Positions 46,782-56,697 of a stretch of 64,000 bases of DNA are shown here, one piece after another. The stretch spans positions 2,108,001-2,172,000 of the forward strand of contig NZ_LR590469.1 of NCBI RefSeq assembly GCF_901472495.1. The letters run 5' to 3'. The stretch's first letter is position 1, and each line of letters starts with the position of its first letter. Position numbers and translations under genes: made by a program. The stretch is from Yersinia enterocolitica subsp. enterocolitica (lineage in GTDB: Bacteria; Pseudomonadota; Gammaproteobacteria; Enterobacterales; Enterobacteriaceae). Below the pieces are notes generated by a model, which was not told the origin of the DNA, ran no database searches, and saw only the letters and a program-made list of their open reading frames with translations.

Positions 46782-47228
46782 ATGACCACAATAAATAAAA
46801 TACTTACCACAATAGCTCTGATTTTTTTTATCAATATCCAGAGTATATATGCCGTAACACATACATTATTAGTATCACCAAACCCTAGACTACATGGCAT
46901 AGATAAAATAAATCATATTCATGATGAAGAAAGCGCCACTGCACCTCAAATTGAGGTGAACTACTTTCAATATAACCATCAGTTAATAAATAAAAAATCC
47001 TCTGTTTCTTTCACTATTAGCTCACCTGAATTTGTTAGTTATTACATCTATTTAGCAAACAATGAAAATACCATATTACATGAAACGTCCGGATTTATTA
47101 ATCATAACGCCCAAAGAATAGATCTGAACCTGGAGAATATTATCGCCGGAAACTATGATCTGGTCGTGGAAGTTTATAATAATGAGAAAGTATCAACTAA
47201 GAAAACGTTTCCACTCATATTTAAATAA
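46782..47228 (+). CDS. Small exported protein of unknown function
   Basis: 148 residues from the ATG at 46782, which has a GAGG site upstream and starts a signal peptide (hydrophobic IALIFFINIQSIYA, cleavage before VTHTLL). The open frame extends 55 codons further upstream without a supported start. The mature part is predominantly beta-strand-like (VSFTISSPEFVSYYIYLANNE, IIAGNYDLVVEVYNNEKVSTKK), suggesting an Ig-like or FnIII-like single domain. I do not recognise the family. The gene is strongly AT-rich relative to its neighbours and lies between glmY and purL, where E. coli has no gene, so it is probably accessory. Confidence 0.65.
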   Translation: MTTINKILTTIALIFFINIQSIYAVTHTLLVSPNPRLHGIDKINHIHDEESATAPQIEVNYFQYNHQLINKKSSVSFTISSPEFVSYYIYLANNENTILHETSGFINHNAQRIDLNLENIIAGNYDLVVEVYNNEKVSTKKTFPLIFK

Positions 47229-47253
47229 TAGTGAAAACAGCCTAATAAAAGAA

Positions 47254-47275
47254 AGGGGCATCATCCAATGCCCCT
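47254..47275 (-). terminator. Terminator downstream of purL
   Basis: AGGGGCA pairs with TGCCCCT around an 8-nt loop. On the minus strand it is followed by TTCTTTTATT, a reasonable U-tract. It separates the convergent purL and small exported protein genes. Confidence 0.8.
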
Positions 47276-47300
47276 GCTGTCATATTCAAAGCAAATTGAC

Positions 47301-50300
47301 TTATCCCAATTGCTTACGCGCATTCCGGAACATACGCATCCATGGGCTATCTTCGCCCCACTCTTCTGGGTGCCATGAGTTACTGACAGTGCGGAAAACC
47401 CGCTCAGGATGCGGCATCATTACCGTTGCCCGCCCACTGGCACTGGTGACTGCGGTGATGCCATTAGCGGACCCATTAGGGTTAGCTGGGTACTGCTCGG
47501 TCACGACACCGTAGTTATTTACAAAGCGCAGCGCCACCAGATTGTTTTGCTCCAGTGTCGCCAGATGCGCGGCATCACGCACTTCAACTCGCCCTTCACC
47601 ATGTGAAACAGCAATTGGCATCCGTGAACCGGCCATATCCTGCATAAACAGTGATGGGCTGTTTGCCACTTCAACCAGACTGAAACGCGCTTCAAAGCGG
47701 TCTGACAGATTGCGGACAAAACGTGGCCAATGGTCAGCGCCGGGGATCAATTCACGCAGATTAGACATCATCTGGCAGCCATTACAAACGCCCAACGCCA
47801 GCGTTTCAGGGCGATGGAAGAAAGCTTCAAACTCTTCACGCACCCGATTATTGAACAAAATAGACTTCGCCCAACCTTCGCCCGCACCCAGCACATCACC
47901 GTATGAGAAACCGCCGCAAGCAACCAACGTTTGGAAGGATTGCAAATCAGTGCGCCCTGCCAGCAAGTCGCTCATATGCACATCAACCGCATCAAAACCG
48001 GCGCGGTGGAAAGCGGCTGCCATTTCCACGTGAGAGTTAACCCCTTGCTCACGTAGCACTGCCACTTTTGGTCGCACTTGCTTGATGATGTAAGGTGCGG
48101 CAATATCTTCTGCTGGGTCAAAGGTCAGTTTCGCATTCAGGCCCGGATCACGTTCATCCTGTTTCGCCTGATGCTCTTGATCGGCGCAATCCGGGTTATC
48201 GCGCAGGCGCTGCATCTGCCAGGTGGTTTCAGCCCACCACAAGCGCAAGGTGCTGCGTTTTTCACTGTAAACCACATCAGTGCCACTGCGGATGTCAAAG
48301 ACATCCCCCTCAACAGCGCGGCCCAGATAGTGGACACAATTCGCCAGACCATGATCTGCCAGCATTTGTTCCACTGCGGCTCGCTGCTCAGCGCCCACCT
48401 GAATCACCGCCCCCAGTTCCTCGTTAAACAAGGCAGCCAGCGCATCATCACCCAGGGATTGAATATCCACTTGCACGCCACAATGGCCAGCAAAAGCCAT
48501 TTCAGCCAGTGTCACTAACAGGCCGCCGTCAGAGCGGTCGTGATAGGCCAACAAGGCTTGATCAGCGACTAAATGCTGCATCGCGTTGAAGAAACCCGCC
48601 AGCTGTTGCACATCGCGCACATCTGCCGGTTTGTCCCCTAACTGGCGATAAACCTGAGTCAACGCCGTCGCCCCCAGCGCATTGTGACCCGCGCCCAAAT
48701 CAATCAGCAGCAGCGCATTATCACCTTTATCGGTGCGCAGCTGTGGGGTCACTGTGTGGCGAACATCTTCGATACGCGCGAAAGCCGTAATTACCAAGGA
48801 CAGCGGCGAGGTCATTTCGCGCTGTTCCTCCCCTTCCTGCCAGCGGGTTTTCATCGACATAGAGTCTTTGCCCACCGGAATGGTAATCTCCAGCGCCGGA
48901 CATAACTCCTCGCCCACCGCACGTACCGCGTCATACAAACCGGCATCTTCACCGGGGTGGCCCGCTGCGGACATCCAGTTAGCCGACAGTTTAATGCGCT
49001 TAAGTTCGCCAATTTGGGTCGCGGCGATATTGGTCAATGCTTCGCCAACCGCCAAACGGGCTGAAGCGGCGAAATCCAGCAAGGCCACTGGCGCACGTTC
49101 GCCCAGTGACATGGCTTCGCCATAATAACTGTCCAGACTGGCGCTGGTTACCGCGCAGTCAGCTACCGGAATCTGCCATGGGCCAACCATCTGATCACGG
49201 GTGACCATACCGGTTACAGTGCGGTCACCAATGGTTATCAAGAAGGTTTTCTCGGCAACTGTTGGCAAATGCATTACACGTTTCACTGCATCAGCAATGC
49301 TGATTTCAGCCCGTTGCAATGCCTCACCTTTCGCCTGTAGGCGGGTGACATCACGCAGCATTTTCGGTGTTTTACCCAACAGCACATCCAGCGGCATATC
49401 AATCGGCTGATTGTCGAAATGGCGGTCATTCAGGGTCAGATGTTTTTCTTCGGTGGCTTCACCGATAACAGCATAGGGTGCACGTTCACGGCGGCAAATT
49501 TCTGCAAATTGTGCCATTTGCGCAGGAGCAACGGCCAGAACATAGCGCTCCTGGGATTCGTTACACCACACTTCCAACGGACTCATACCCGGTTCGTCAT
49601 TGAGGATATCGCGCAGTTCAAAGCGACCACCACGGCCACCATCGCTCACCAACTCCGGCATGGCGTTGGACAAACCGCCAGCACCGACATCATGAATAAA
49701 CAGGATGGGGTTGTGGTCACCCAACTGCCAGCAGCGATCAATCACTTCCTGACAGCGGCGCTCCATTTCCGGGTTATCACGCTGTACCGAAGCAAAATCC
49801 AGATCTGCATCAGATTGGCCAGATGTCATGGAAGAAGCAGCCCCCCCCCCCAAACCGATGTTCATCGATGGCCCACCGAGCACCACTAGCTTGGCACCGA
49901 CGGTAATTTCGCCTTTTTGCACATGACCCGCGCGGATATTGCCAATCCCGCCCGCCAACATAATCGGCTTATGGTAACCACGTAACTCAGTGCCGTTATG
50001 GCTGTTCACGCGCTCTTCATAGGTACGGAAATAACCCAGCAGTGCCGGACGGCCAAATTCATTGTTAAATGCCGCGCCACCCAATGGGCCTTCGGTCATG
50101 ATATCCAATGCGGTAACAATGCGATCTGGCTTACCGAAATTCTCTTCCCACGGCTGTTCAAAACCGGGGATACGCAAGTTAGATACCGAGAACCCCACCA
50201 AACCGGCTTTCGGTTTAGCACCGCGCCCGGTGGCACCTTCATCACGGATCTCGCCACCTGAACCGGTAGCCGCGCCTGGCCACGGCGATATAGCCGTCGG

Positions 50301-51191
50301 GTGGTTGTGGGTTTCCACTTTCATCAGAATATGCGCCTCTTCCTGATGGTAGCCATAAACGCCATTCTCTGGCGCAGCAAAGAAGCGCCCAACCTGAGAA
50401 CCTTCCATCACCGCGGCATTGTCTTTATAGGCAGATAAGACGTAATCCGGTGTGTGTTCAAAGGTGTTTTTGATCATCTTAAACAGCGACTTAGGCTGGT
50501 CAACACCATCAATTTTCCAATCCGCATTAAAAATCTTATGGCGGCAATGCTCAGAATTGGCCTGAGCAAACATATACAGCTCGATATCTGTCGGGTTACG
50601 CCCAAGGCCGGTAAAGGCGGCCAACAGATAATCAATTTCATCCGGAGCCAGTGCCAGACCTAATTTAATATTGGCCTGCTCCAGTGCACTGCGGCCCTGC
50701 GCCAGAATATCCACCCGTTGCACTGGGGCTGGCTGGTGGTGAGAGAACAGTTGCTCAGCTTGCTGCAAATCAGTAAAGACCGTTTCCATCATGCGGTCAT
50801 GCAGCAGTGCCGACAATTGTTGCCATTGGGTTTCAGTCAGGTTCGGGCCTTGTATATAGAAAGCCAGACCGCGCTCCAGACGCAGCACCTGTGGCAATGC
50901 ACAATTGTGGGCGATATCTGTTGCTTTGGAAGACCACGGAGAAATAGTGCCCGGCCTTGGGGTAACCAAGAGTAAACGCCCTTCTGGCGCATGTTCGGGG
51001 AGAGATGGCCCATACTGTAGCAGCCGCTGGAGTCTGGCATGTTCGTCAGCACTCAATGGGGCGCTAACATCGGCAAAGTGAACATATTCTGCATAGATAT
51101 CATCTACTGGCAGATGAGCATCCTGGCAACGGGACAGCAGTTTGGTAATTCGAAAAGCCGACAAAGCGGGCGAACCACGCAGTATTTCCAT
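47301..51191 (-). CDS. purL: PurL, phosphoribosylformylglycinamidine synthase
   Basis: 1296 residues, the single-chain enterobacterial form. An N-terminal linker and two AIRS-like halves (GPGAATGSGGEIRDEGATGRGAKPKAGLVGF; DRSDGGLLVTLAEMAFAG) are followed by a glutaminase domain with nucleophilic Cys in ALGVCNGCQMM and the catalytic His in HGEGRVE. It converts FGAR to FGAM in purine synthesis. A PurR-like box lies 113 bp upstream. The GLGGGAASSM segment is encoded by an uninterrupted run of 11 G (49841-49851); the frame is intact as given. Confidence 0.97.
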   Translation of the reverse strand: MEILRGSPALSAFRITKLLSRCQDAHLPVDDIYAEYVHFADVSAPLSADEHARLQRLLQYGPSLPEHAPEGRLLLVTPRPGTISPWSSKATDIAHNCALPQVLRLERGLAFYIQGPNLTETQWQQLSALLHDRMMETVFTDLQQAEQLFSHHQPAPVQRVDILAQGRSALEQANIKLGLALAPDEIDYLLAAFTGLGRNPTDIELYMFAQANSEHCRHKIFNADWKIDGVDQPKSLFKMIKNTFEHTPDYVLSAYKDNAAVMEGSQVGRFFAAPENGVYGYHQEEAHILMKVETHNHPTAISPWPGAATGSGGEIRDEGATGRGAKPKAGLVGFSVSNLRIPGFEQPWEENFGKPDRIVTALDIMTEGPLGGAAFNNEFGRPALLGYFRTYEERVNSHNGTELRGYHKPIMLAGGIGNIRAGHVQKGEITVGAKLVVLGGPSMNIGLGGGAASSMTSGQSDADLDFASVQRDNPEMERRCQEVIDRCWQLGDHNPILFIHDVGAGGLSNAMPELVSDGGRGGRFELRDILNDEPGMSPLEVWCNESQERYVLAVAPAQMAQFAEICRRERAPYAVIGEATEEKHLTLNDRHFDNQPIDMPLDVLLGKTPKMLRDVTRLQAKGEALQRAEISIADAVKRVMHLPTVAEKTFLITIGDRTVTGMVTRDQMVGPWQIPVADCAVTSASLDSYYGEAMSLGERAPVALLDFAASARLAVGEALTNIAATQIGELKRIKLSANWMSAAGHPGEDAGLYDAVRAVGEELCPALEITIPVGKDSMSMKTRWQEGEEQREMTSPLSLVITAFARIEDVRHTVTPQLRTDKGDNALLLIDLGAGHNALGATALTQVYRQLGDKPADVRDVQQLAGFFNAMQHLVADQALLAYHDRSDGGLLVTLAEMAFAGHCGVQVDIQSLGDDALAALFNEELGAVIQVGAEQRAAVEQMLADHGLANCVHYLGRAVEGDVFDIRSGTDVVYSEKRSTLRLWWAETTWQMQRLRDNPDCADQEHQAKQDERDPGLNAKLTFDPAEDIAAPYIIKQVRPKVAVLREQGVNSHVEMAAAFHRAGFDAVDVHMSDLLAGRTDLQSFQTLVACGGFSYGDVLGAGEGWAKSILFNNRVREEFEAFFHRPETLALGVCNGCQMMSNLRELIPGADHWPRFVRNLSDRFEARFSLVEVANSPSLFMQDMAGSRMPIAVSHGEGRVEVRDAAHLATLEQNNLVALRFVNNYGVVTEQYPANPNGSANGITAVTSASGRATVMMPHPERVFRTVSNSWHPEEWGEDSPWMRMFRNARKQLG

Positions 51192-51303
51192 AATCTAAGT
51201 TTCTCTCTCTTCGAAGCGACTGGAACAGCACTTCATTGGGCGCAGCACTCATTGGCGCAAAACAGGGGAAAACGCGCGCCATTATAGTGAATCTGAGCCG
51301 CCG

Positions 51304-51319
51304 ACGAAACCGTTTGCGT
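51304..51319 (-). promoter_or_regulatory. PurR operator upstream of purL
   Basis: ACGAAACCGTTTGCGT; its reverse complement ACGCAAACGGTTTCGT is an almost perfect PurR box. It lies in the purL-mltF divergent region. The remaining 300 bp hold only presumed promoter sequence for mltF. Confidence 0.85.
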
Positions 51320-51505
51320 AGCTATTATTAATAATTGCGTCAGAAAGTGTCGTTATCTTTAAAAGATGAACACCGAATAAATAAGCTCGCAATAAAGTTG
51401 CACAGTGACGATTTGTTGCGCAAAATGCCACTCCACTGGGGATTTAACCATGTCGATTTCAGTTTCACGACACACATATAAAGAGCGCTGCCGAGAGATA
51501 ACTAT

Positions 51506-52966
51506 TTGACGCGCATAAAATTAAACTACTTTGTTATCGGTGTAGTCGCCTTACTTCTGGCTCTCGCGCTGTGGCCCAATATTCCCTGGCGCAACGGCCA
51601 AGAGGGGCAACTGGACCGTATAAAAGCCCGTGGTGAACTGCGAGTTAGCACAATAAGTTCACCGCTTATCTACTCGACCGGAAAGGATGGCCCTTCCGGT
51701 TTCGACTATGAGCTGGCAAAACGTTTTGCTGACTATCTGGGGGTTAAGTTGGTGATGACCCCTCATCATAATATCAACGATCTGTTTGATACTTTAGATA
51801 GTGATGATGCAGACATGATTGCTGCTGGGCTGATTTATAATAGTGAGCGTCTTAAGCGGGCGCGCACCGGCCCTGCCTATTATTCCGTGTCGCAACAATT
51901 AGTCTACCGCTTGGGTTCTCCCCGGCCAAAGTCATTCAGTGATCTGAAAGGGCAGCTGATTGTGGCCTCCGGCTCGGCCCATATGACCACATTGAAACAG
52001 CTTAAACAGACGAAATATCCGGATCTTAACTGGGGGTCGTCTGTCGATCGCTCAGGAAAAGAGTTATTGGAGCAGGTCGCTGATGGCAAGCTCGATTATA
52101 CCCTTGGCGATTCTGTCACCATTGCTCTGCTACAACGTATCCATCCACAATTGGCAGTCGCTTTTGATGTCACGGATGAAGAGCCGGTGACCTGGTATTT
52201 CCAACAGAGCCATGATGACAGCCTGTATGCGGCGATGCTTGATTTCTACAGTGAGATGGTAGAAGACGGCAGTTTGGCGCGCCTGGAGGAAAAATATCTG
52301 GGTCATGTCGGCAGTTTTGATTATGTCGACACGAAAACATTCCTGTCCGCTATCGACAATGTTCTGCCCTCTTTCCGGCCATTATTTGAAAAACATGCTG
52401 GCGAAATCGACTGGAGGTTACTGGCTGCCATCGCTTATCAGGAATCCCATTGGAATCCACAAGCGACTTCCCCAACTGGCGTGCGCGGCCTGATGATGCT
52501 CACGCGAGCCACCGCAAGTGGTTTGGGAGTCAAAGACCGGGTTGATCCGGAGGAAAGCATTAGAGGCGGATCGGTTTACTTACAGCGGTTGATGCAAAAG
52601 GTACCAGATACCATTCCCGAAGATGAACGAATCTGGTTCGCACTGGCGGCATATAATCTGGGCTACGGTCATATGCTCGATGCCCGCAAGTTGACCAAAA
52701 ACCAGAATGGCAATCCGGACAGTTGGGTTGACGTAAAAATGCGGCTACCGATGTTGAGCCAAAAGCGCTACTACCCAAGCACCACTTATGGCTATGCTCG
52801 CGGTCACGAAGCCTATAACTACGTCGAAAACATCCGTCGTTATCAGGTTAGCTTAGTGGGATATTTGCAGGAAAAAGAGAAGAAAGCAGCGCAGCACGCC
52901 GCGATTGAAGCCGAGTTGGGTAAGGCTTACCCAGTGGTTGGTCCCGGCTGGTCAATCAATAATTAG
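51506..52966 (+). CDS. mltF: MltF, membrane-bound lytic murein transglycosylase F
   Basis: 486 residues from a TTG start at 51506 (TTG ACG CGC ATA), which aligns with the start of E. coli MltF (518 residues). An N-terminal signal-anchor (about 8-25) precedes an SBP_bac_3-type domain (about 40-265) and a lytic transglycosylase domain with the catalytic Glu in AIAYQESHWNPQATSPTGVRGLMML. It cleaves glycan strands at the outer membrane face to 1,6-anhydro products. It is divergent from purL and convergent with tadA. The C-terminal tail is shorter than in E. coli. Confidence 0.93.
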   Translation: MTRIKLNYFVIGVVALLLALALWPNIPWRNGQEGQLDRIKARGELRVSTISSPLIYSTGKDGPSGFDYELAKRFADYLGVKLVMTPHHNINDLFDTLDSDDADMIAAGLIYNSERLKRARTGPAYYSVSQQLVYRLGSPRPKSFSDLKGQLIVASGSAHMTTLKQLKQTKYPDLNWGSSVDRSGKELLEQVADGKLDYTLGDSVTIALLQRIHPQLAVAFDVTDEEPVTWYFQQSHDDSLYAAMLDFYSEMVEDGSLARLEEKYLGHVGSFDYVDTKTFLSAIDNVLPSFRPLFEKHAGEIDWRLLAAIAYQESHWNPQATSPTGVRGLMMLTRATASGLGVKDRVDPEESIRGGSVYLQRLMQKVPDTIPEDERIWFALAAYNLGYGHMLDARKLTKNQNGNPDSWVDVKMRLPMLSQKRYYPSTTYGYARGHEAYNYVENIRRYQVSLVGYLQEKEKKAAQHAAIEAELGKAYPVVGPGWSINN

Positions 52967-53023
52967 CACTTCTTTCAGATTCCCGACTCCATTGTTGCCA
53001 ACTCTTTTAGATTGCCAATAATG

Positions 53024-53092
53024 GAGGGGAAACGTGCCGTTGGGGTCGTAGCGACGAAGTCGCCGGAGCACCCCTGGGTGCGGTCGCCCCTT
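53024..53092. repeat. 70-bp nested-hairpin intergenic repeat, copy 2
   Basis: It begins GAGGGGAAACGTGCCGTT and ends GGTCGCCCCTT, with GGGTCGTAGCG, a GCGAC...GTCGC stem and CGCCGGAGCACCC. The order of blocks is the same as at 15493-15562, and stem changes are compensatory (GCGGC/GCCGC versus GCGAC/GTCGC). It sits between convergent mltF and tadA and could end transcripts or protect 3' ends. Confidence 0.65.
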
Positions 53093-53129
53093 CACTCGCT
53101 GAGCTATAATTAATCTTACTTATTTTTAC

Positions 53130-53681
53130 TTACATCTCGCGCGGTTCAGGATTTTCCCGCTGCGCGAGTTTCAGTGCTTTTTGCTGTTCGCGCCGCAGGC
53201 GGAAAAACGCGCTTAATTGATGAGCGCAGGCGTCGGCCATCACACCCGCCGTTATCTCTATCTGATGGTTCATTCCTGGGTGGCGCAAAATATCGACCAA
53301 TGATCCTGCTGCACCCGTTTTCAGATCATTAGCGCCATACACTAACCGGCGGATCCTGCTGTGCACCATCGCTCCGGCACACATCACACACGGCTCCAGA
53401 GTGACATATAAAGTGGCGTCTATCAGGCGATAATTCTGCACAACTTGCCCCCCCTGACGCAGCGCCATGATTTCAGCATGAGCTGTAGGGTCGTTATCAC
53501 GAATTGGCCGGTTCCAGCCTTCACCAATTACCTGATTATCCAGCACCAATATTGCGCCCACCGGAACTTCACCTTCTACTTGCGCACGTAGCGCTAATGC
53601 TAATGCTCGCTGCATCCAGTATTCATCACTGTATTCCGCTGGCGAATCACATTCAGAAGACAAATTATTATCAGTAGACAC
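53130..53681 (-). CDS. tadA: TadA, tRNA-specific adenosine deaminase
   Basis: 184 residues from the GTG at 53681, which has AGAGAGG upstream; an ATG at 53720 has no supporting site. The zinc/catalytic motifs are HAEIMAL and PCVMCAGAMVHSRI. It deaminates A34 to inosine in tRNA-Arg(ACG) and is essential in E. coli. The extra 20 N-terminal residues (VSTDNNLSSECDSPAEYSDEY) are not conserved. It converges on mltF with a 70-bp hairpin repeat between them. Confidence 0.94.
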   Translation of the reverse strand: MSTDNNLSSECDSPAEYSDEYWMQRALALALRAQVEGEVPVGAILVLDNQVIGEGWNRPIRDNDPTAHAEIMALRQGGQVVQNYRLIDATLYVTLEPCVMCAGAMVHSRIRRLVYGANDLKTGAAGSLVDILRHPGMNHQIEITAGVMADACAHQLSAFFRLRREQQKALKLAQRENPEPREM

Positions 53682-53853
53682 ATTAACCTCTCTGGCACTT
53701 TTGCGGCGTGCATTATACACAGCAATCGGCAGCTGCTATACCCACTAAATTCACTATAAAGTAGCTCAATGAATAATGTTCGGTTAATGTTTCGACAAGG
53801 CAGGAATCATTCCTGATATAAATAACTAGTAACTCAATATGGAAGCCAAAAAT

Positions 53854-54903
53854 ATGAAGCTCAACAAGAAGAGCGCGGTAATTGTGCGCAAAACCCTTGA
53901 TGGATGGGCCAAAGAAGGAGTTATTCCTGAAGAAGAGCATCAGCGTTTGTTGGAAAATATTGATGTTCAACCTTTTGACTGGCGCAGGTTGGCGGGTTAC
54001 GCCTTCCTTGCGGCACTGGCATCACTGGTCATCGCCATTGGTAGCCTGATGGCTGATACTTTCCTGCTCGCCTGGATTAGCCAATTTTTCCGTTTTGATC
54101 CCCCTGTTCGAGTCGTCGTTACGGGCATATTAGCAGCGACCTTTTACGGCTGGGGTTTTTACCGACGCCGACAAGATCCCAGTAAAATCTATAGTAACGA
54201 GGCCGTGCTGTTCCTCGGTGTGATTTTTACCGCTGCGGCTATCGGTCAGCTTGGCGAATGGCTGGATAACGGCAGTGGCCGTATCTCGGTATTATTGTTA
54301 CTTGGCACGGTGATTTACGGGGTGGTTGGCTGGTTTGGCCGCTCACCACTAGTCTGGTTATTTGCTCTACTGTCACTGGGAAATGCATTTGGCGCAGAAA
54401 CCGGTTATCTGTCCGGTTGGGGCGCATACTGGTTAGGAATGAGCTACCCCGTGCGCTTTATCGCCTTTGGCTTGCTGCTTTGCGCCAGTGCATTGACACT
54501 ACAACCGCAACTGGCTGCACGTCGGCTGGATCGAGTTTCGCAGGCAATGGGGCTGCTTTATCTGTTTATTGCCCTGTGGCTACTGTCTATTTTTGGTAAT
54601 TACGGTGATATCGACCATTGGTATCAAGTGCGCCAAATTGAGTTAATGCACTGGAGCCTTTTGTTTGCTCTCGCGGCAGCAGCAGCCATCTGGCTGGGGC
54701 TAAAACGCGATGATGCCATGCTACGCGGTTTTGGCCTGACATTTTTAGCCATTAACTTGTATACCCGTTTCTTTGAATTCTTCTGGGATAGCATGCCGAA
54801 AACAATTTTCTTCCTGTTACTCGGCATCAGCTTGTGGCTACTGGGGCGGCACGCTGAACGGGTCTGGCGGCTTGGTCACCACGAAAATGATGTGACTCAC
54901 TAG
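53854..54903 (+). CDS. DUF2157 polytopic membrane protein
   Basis: 349 residues from the ATG at 53854, preceded by GGAAG; an ATG five codons earlier is less supported. The soluble N-terminus (LNKKSAVIVRKTLDGWAKEGVIPEEEHQRLL) is the DUF2157 signature and is followed by about ten membrane helices. The function is unknown. It is transcribed towards pgpC, with only 28 bp between convergent ends. Not part of this neighbourhood in E. coli. Confidence 0.8.
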   Translation: MKLNKKSAVIVRKTLDGWAKEGVIPEEEHQRLLENIDVQPFDWRRLAGYAFLAALASLVIAIGSLMADTFLLAWISQFFRFDPPVRVVVTGILAATFYGWGFYRRRQDPSKIYSNEAVLFLGVIFTAAAIGQLGEWLDNGSGRISVLLLLGTVIYGVVGWFGRSPLVWLFALLSLGNAFGAETGYLSGWGAYWLGMSYPVRFIAFGLLLCASALTLQPQLAARRLDRVSQAMGLLYLFIALWLLSIFGNYGDIDHWYQVRQIELMHWSLLFALAAAAAIWLGLKRDDAMLRGFGLTFLAINLYTRFFEFFWDSMPKTIFFLLLGISLWLLGRHAERVWRLGHHENDVTH

Positions 54904-54931
54904 TGAGATGCAGCGAATAAGCCACGGTGGC

Positions 54932-55615
54932 TTATTCCAACTGTTGTAATTCACCGGTCTTACTGACCCGCCAACGGTGTTCGCAGAAATGCAGCAGTGG
55001 ATTATCCTGTTTACTGTCACTGTAACCGCTGTAGAGTTTCAGTGGAGACCCCAAGCGCTGTTCTAATTGCAGCACTTTTTCTGCCCCTAAACAGCGCAGT
55101 GGCAACACCCACCCGCCATTGCGCCGCGCCATACGGCTCCCCACCAGCCGTAAATGATGGATAAAGTCCGAATCGTGGTAAACCTGCTCCACTAGCCGTT
55201 GCGGAGAGCCGGTGATAAGCCATACCTGCGCGTCTGTGCTCTTTAAATATTGACGTAAACGCATCATCACCACCGGAAATTCAGTGACTTTTTGGCGAAA
55301 TTCGTTCACAAAGCGCAATTCTAAATCCCTCAGATGTGCTTCACGTCGGCCAAAAGTGATCGCCCACAACAACAAACTCATTGGCCAGCGCGCACAACGC
55401 CCACCGACCAATAATCCCAAGCCAATAACGGGCAATAATGGAATAACTAACAACAGATTCAGTGGCAGATGGCGCAGCAGAAAACGCAAAAAACTGCCAA
55501 ACATATCTTGCTGATGCAAAGTGCCATCTAAATCAAAGAAGACAACACGTTTGACACTTGCCGATGGTGGCTCGGCAGTAGTGCTTACTGATTCTGCATT
55601 CGAAACCTTGGTCAT
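54932..55615 (-). CDS. pgpC: PgpC (YfhB), phosphatidylglycerophosphatase C
   Basis: 227 residues of the HAD superfamily. Motif I is FFDLDGTLHQQDMF, motif II LITGSPQRLVEQ, and motif III/IV K...SGYSDSKQDNPLL. Two hydrophobic segments (about 45-75) anchor it in the inner membrane. It removes phosphate from phosphatidylglycerophosphate to give phosphatidylglycerol. In E. coli it also lies between murQ/yfhH and tadA. Short N-terminal extension MTKVSNAESVSTTAEPP is not conserved. Confidence 0.9.
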   Translation of the reverse strand: MTKVSNAESVSTTAEPPSASVKRVVFFDLDGTLHQQDMFGSFLRFLLRHLPLNLLLVIPLLPVIGLGLLVGGRCARWPMSLLLWAITFGRREAHLRDLELRFVNEFRQKVTEFPVVMMRLRQYLKSTDAQVWLITGSPQRLVEQVYHDSDFIHHLRLVGSRMARRNGGWVLPLRCLGAEKVLQLEQRLGSPLKLYSGYSDSKQDNPLLHFCEHRWRVSKTGELQQLE

Positions 55616-55724
55616 TGAAATCCCATAAATTTAATCAATTAAAATCTGCCATTACGGTTCAATACAATATCGATACAATACAATATCATTTTATTAGCGG
55701 CTGAAGGCCAGGTGATAGCTAACC

Positions 55725-56612
55725 TTACAATGCAGCCCGCAAATAACCATTATGTTGTTGTAGATCCAAACGTGCTTGCTCAGCACTGACCCCTTTTAGG
55801 ATCATCAAGATAGCCGGTTTAACTTCAAATTCGGTTTGCGATAAGGCATTTTCAGCCTCGGCACGGCTGGCTCCGGTGGCTTCAACCACTATGCGGCATG
55901 CGCGATCGACTAATTTCACATTAGTGGCTTTTACATCCACCATCAGGTTTTGATAGACCTTACCTAACTTCACCATCGCGCCGGTCGATAACATATTCAG
56001 AACTAATTTTTGTGCCGTGCCGGATTTCATGCGGGTAGAGCCAGTAAGCGCCTCAGGCCCAACCACCGGTGAAATCGCGATCAGAGCTTCTTGCGCGATA
56101 GGAGAATCCGGATTACAGGAAATAGCCGCAGTGGGGCATCCGAGTTGGCGGGCAAAACGCAGCGCACCAATAACATAGGGGGTACGGCCGGAAGCGGCTA
56201 GCCCAACCACCATATCTGTTGCGTTCAACTGCAAATCTCGCAAGTCCCGCTCGCCAAGTGATACATCATCTTCGGCACCTTCCACCGCTTTGAGTAATGC
56301 ACCGGGGCCACCGGCAATTAAGCCGATAACCCTACCATGAGGCACACCAAAAGTCGGCGGACATTCCGAGGCATCTAACACGCCAAGCCGCCCGCTGGTG
56401 CCCGCGCCAAGATAGATCAACCGGCCTCCGTCCCGTAAGGCTTTAGCCGCTAAATCTACCGCCTGCGCAATAGTGGGGATCACCAAACGAATCGCCTCGG
56501 GTACTTTCCTGTCTTCATCATTAATACGGGTCAACATCTCCAATGTGGAGAGCGTATCCAGATCCATCGTATCTGGATTGCGACTTTCAGAAATCAAAGC
56601 ACCCAAGTTCAT
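55725..56612 (-). CDS. murQ: MurQ, N-acetylmuramic acid 6-phosphate etherase
   Basis: 295 residues with a SIS domain (GGRLIYLGAGTSGRLGVLDASECPPTFG) and the C-terminal LTGSTRMKSGTAQKLVLNMLSTGAM segment. It cleaves the lactyl ether of MurNAc-6-P to GlcNAc-6-P in cell-wall recycling. The usual partner murP is not seen; the regulator-like gene yfhH is 1.5 kb away with two regulators between. A GAGG site precedes the ATG. Confidence 0.95.
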   Translation of the reverse strand: MNLGALISESRNPDTMDLDTLSTLEMLTRINDEDRKVPEAIRLVIPTIAQAVDLAAKALRDGGRLIYLGAGTSGRLGVLDASECPPTFGVPHGRVIGLIAGGPGALLKAVEGAEDDVSLGERDLRDLQLNATDMVVGLAASGRTPYVIGALRFARQLGCPTAAISCNPDSPIAQEALIAISPVVGPEALTGSTRMKSGTAQKLVLNMLSTGAMVKLGKVYQNLMVDVKATNVKLVDRACRIVVEATGASRAEAENALSQTEFEVKPAILMILKGVSAEQARLDLQQHNGYLRAAL

Positions 56613-56697
56613 GATTTTTCCTCATTATTATAGAGTCTATAGTGTGCATAAAAATCATATCATTTAACAATTAGGCCTTGTAGTGACTTATCGCCAT

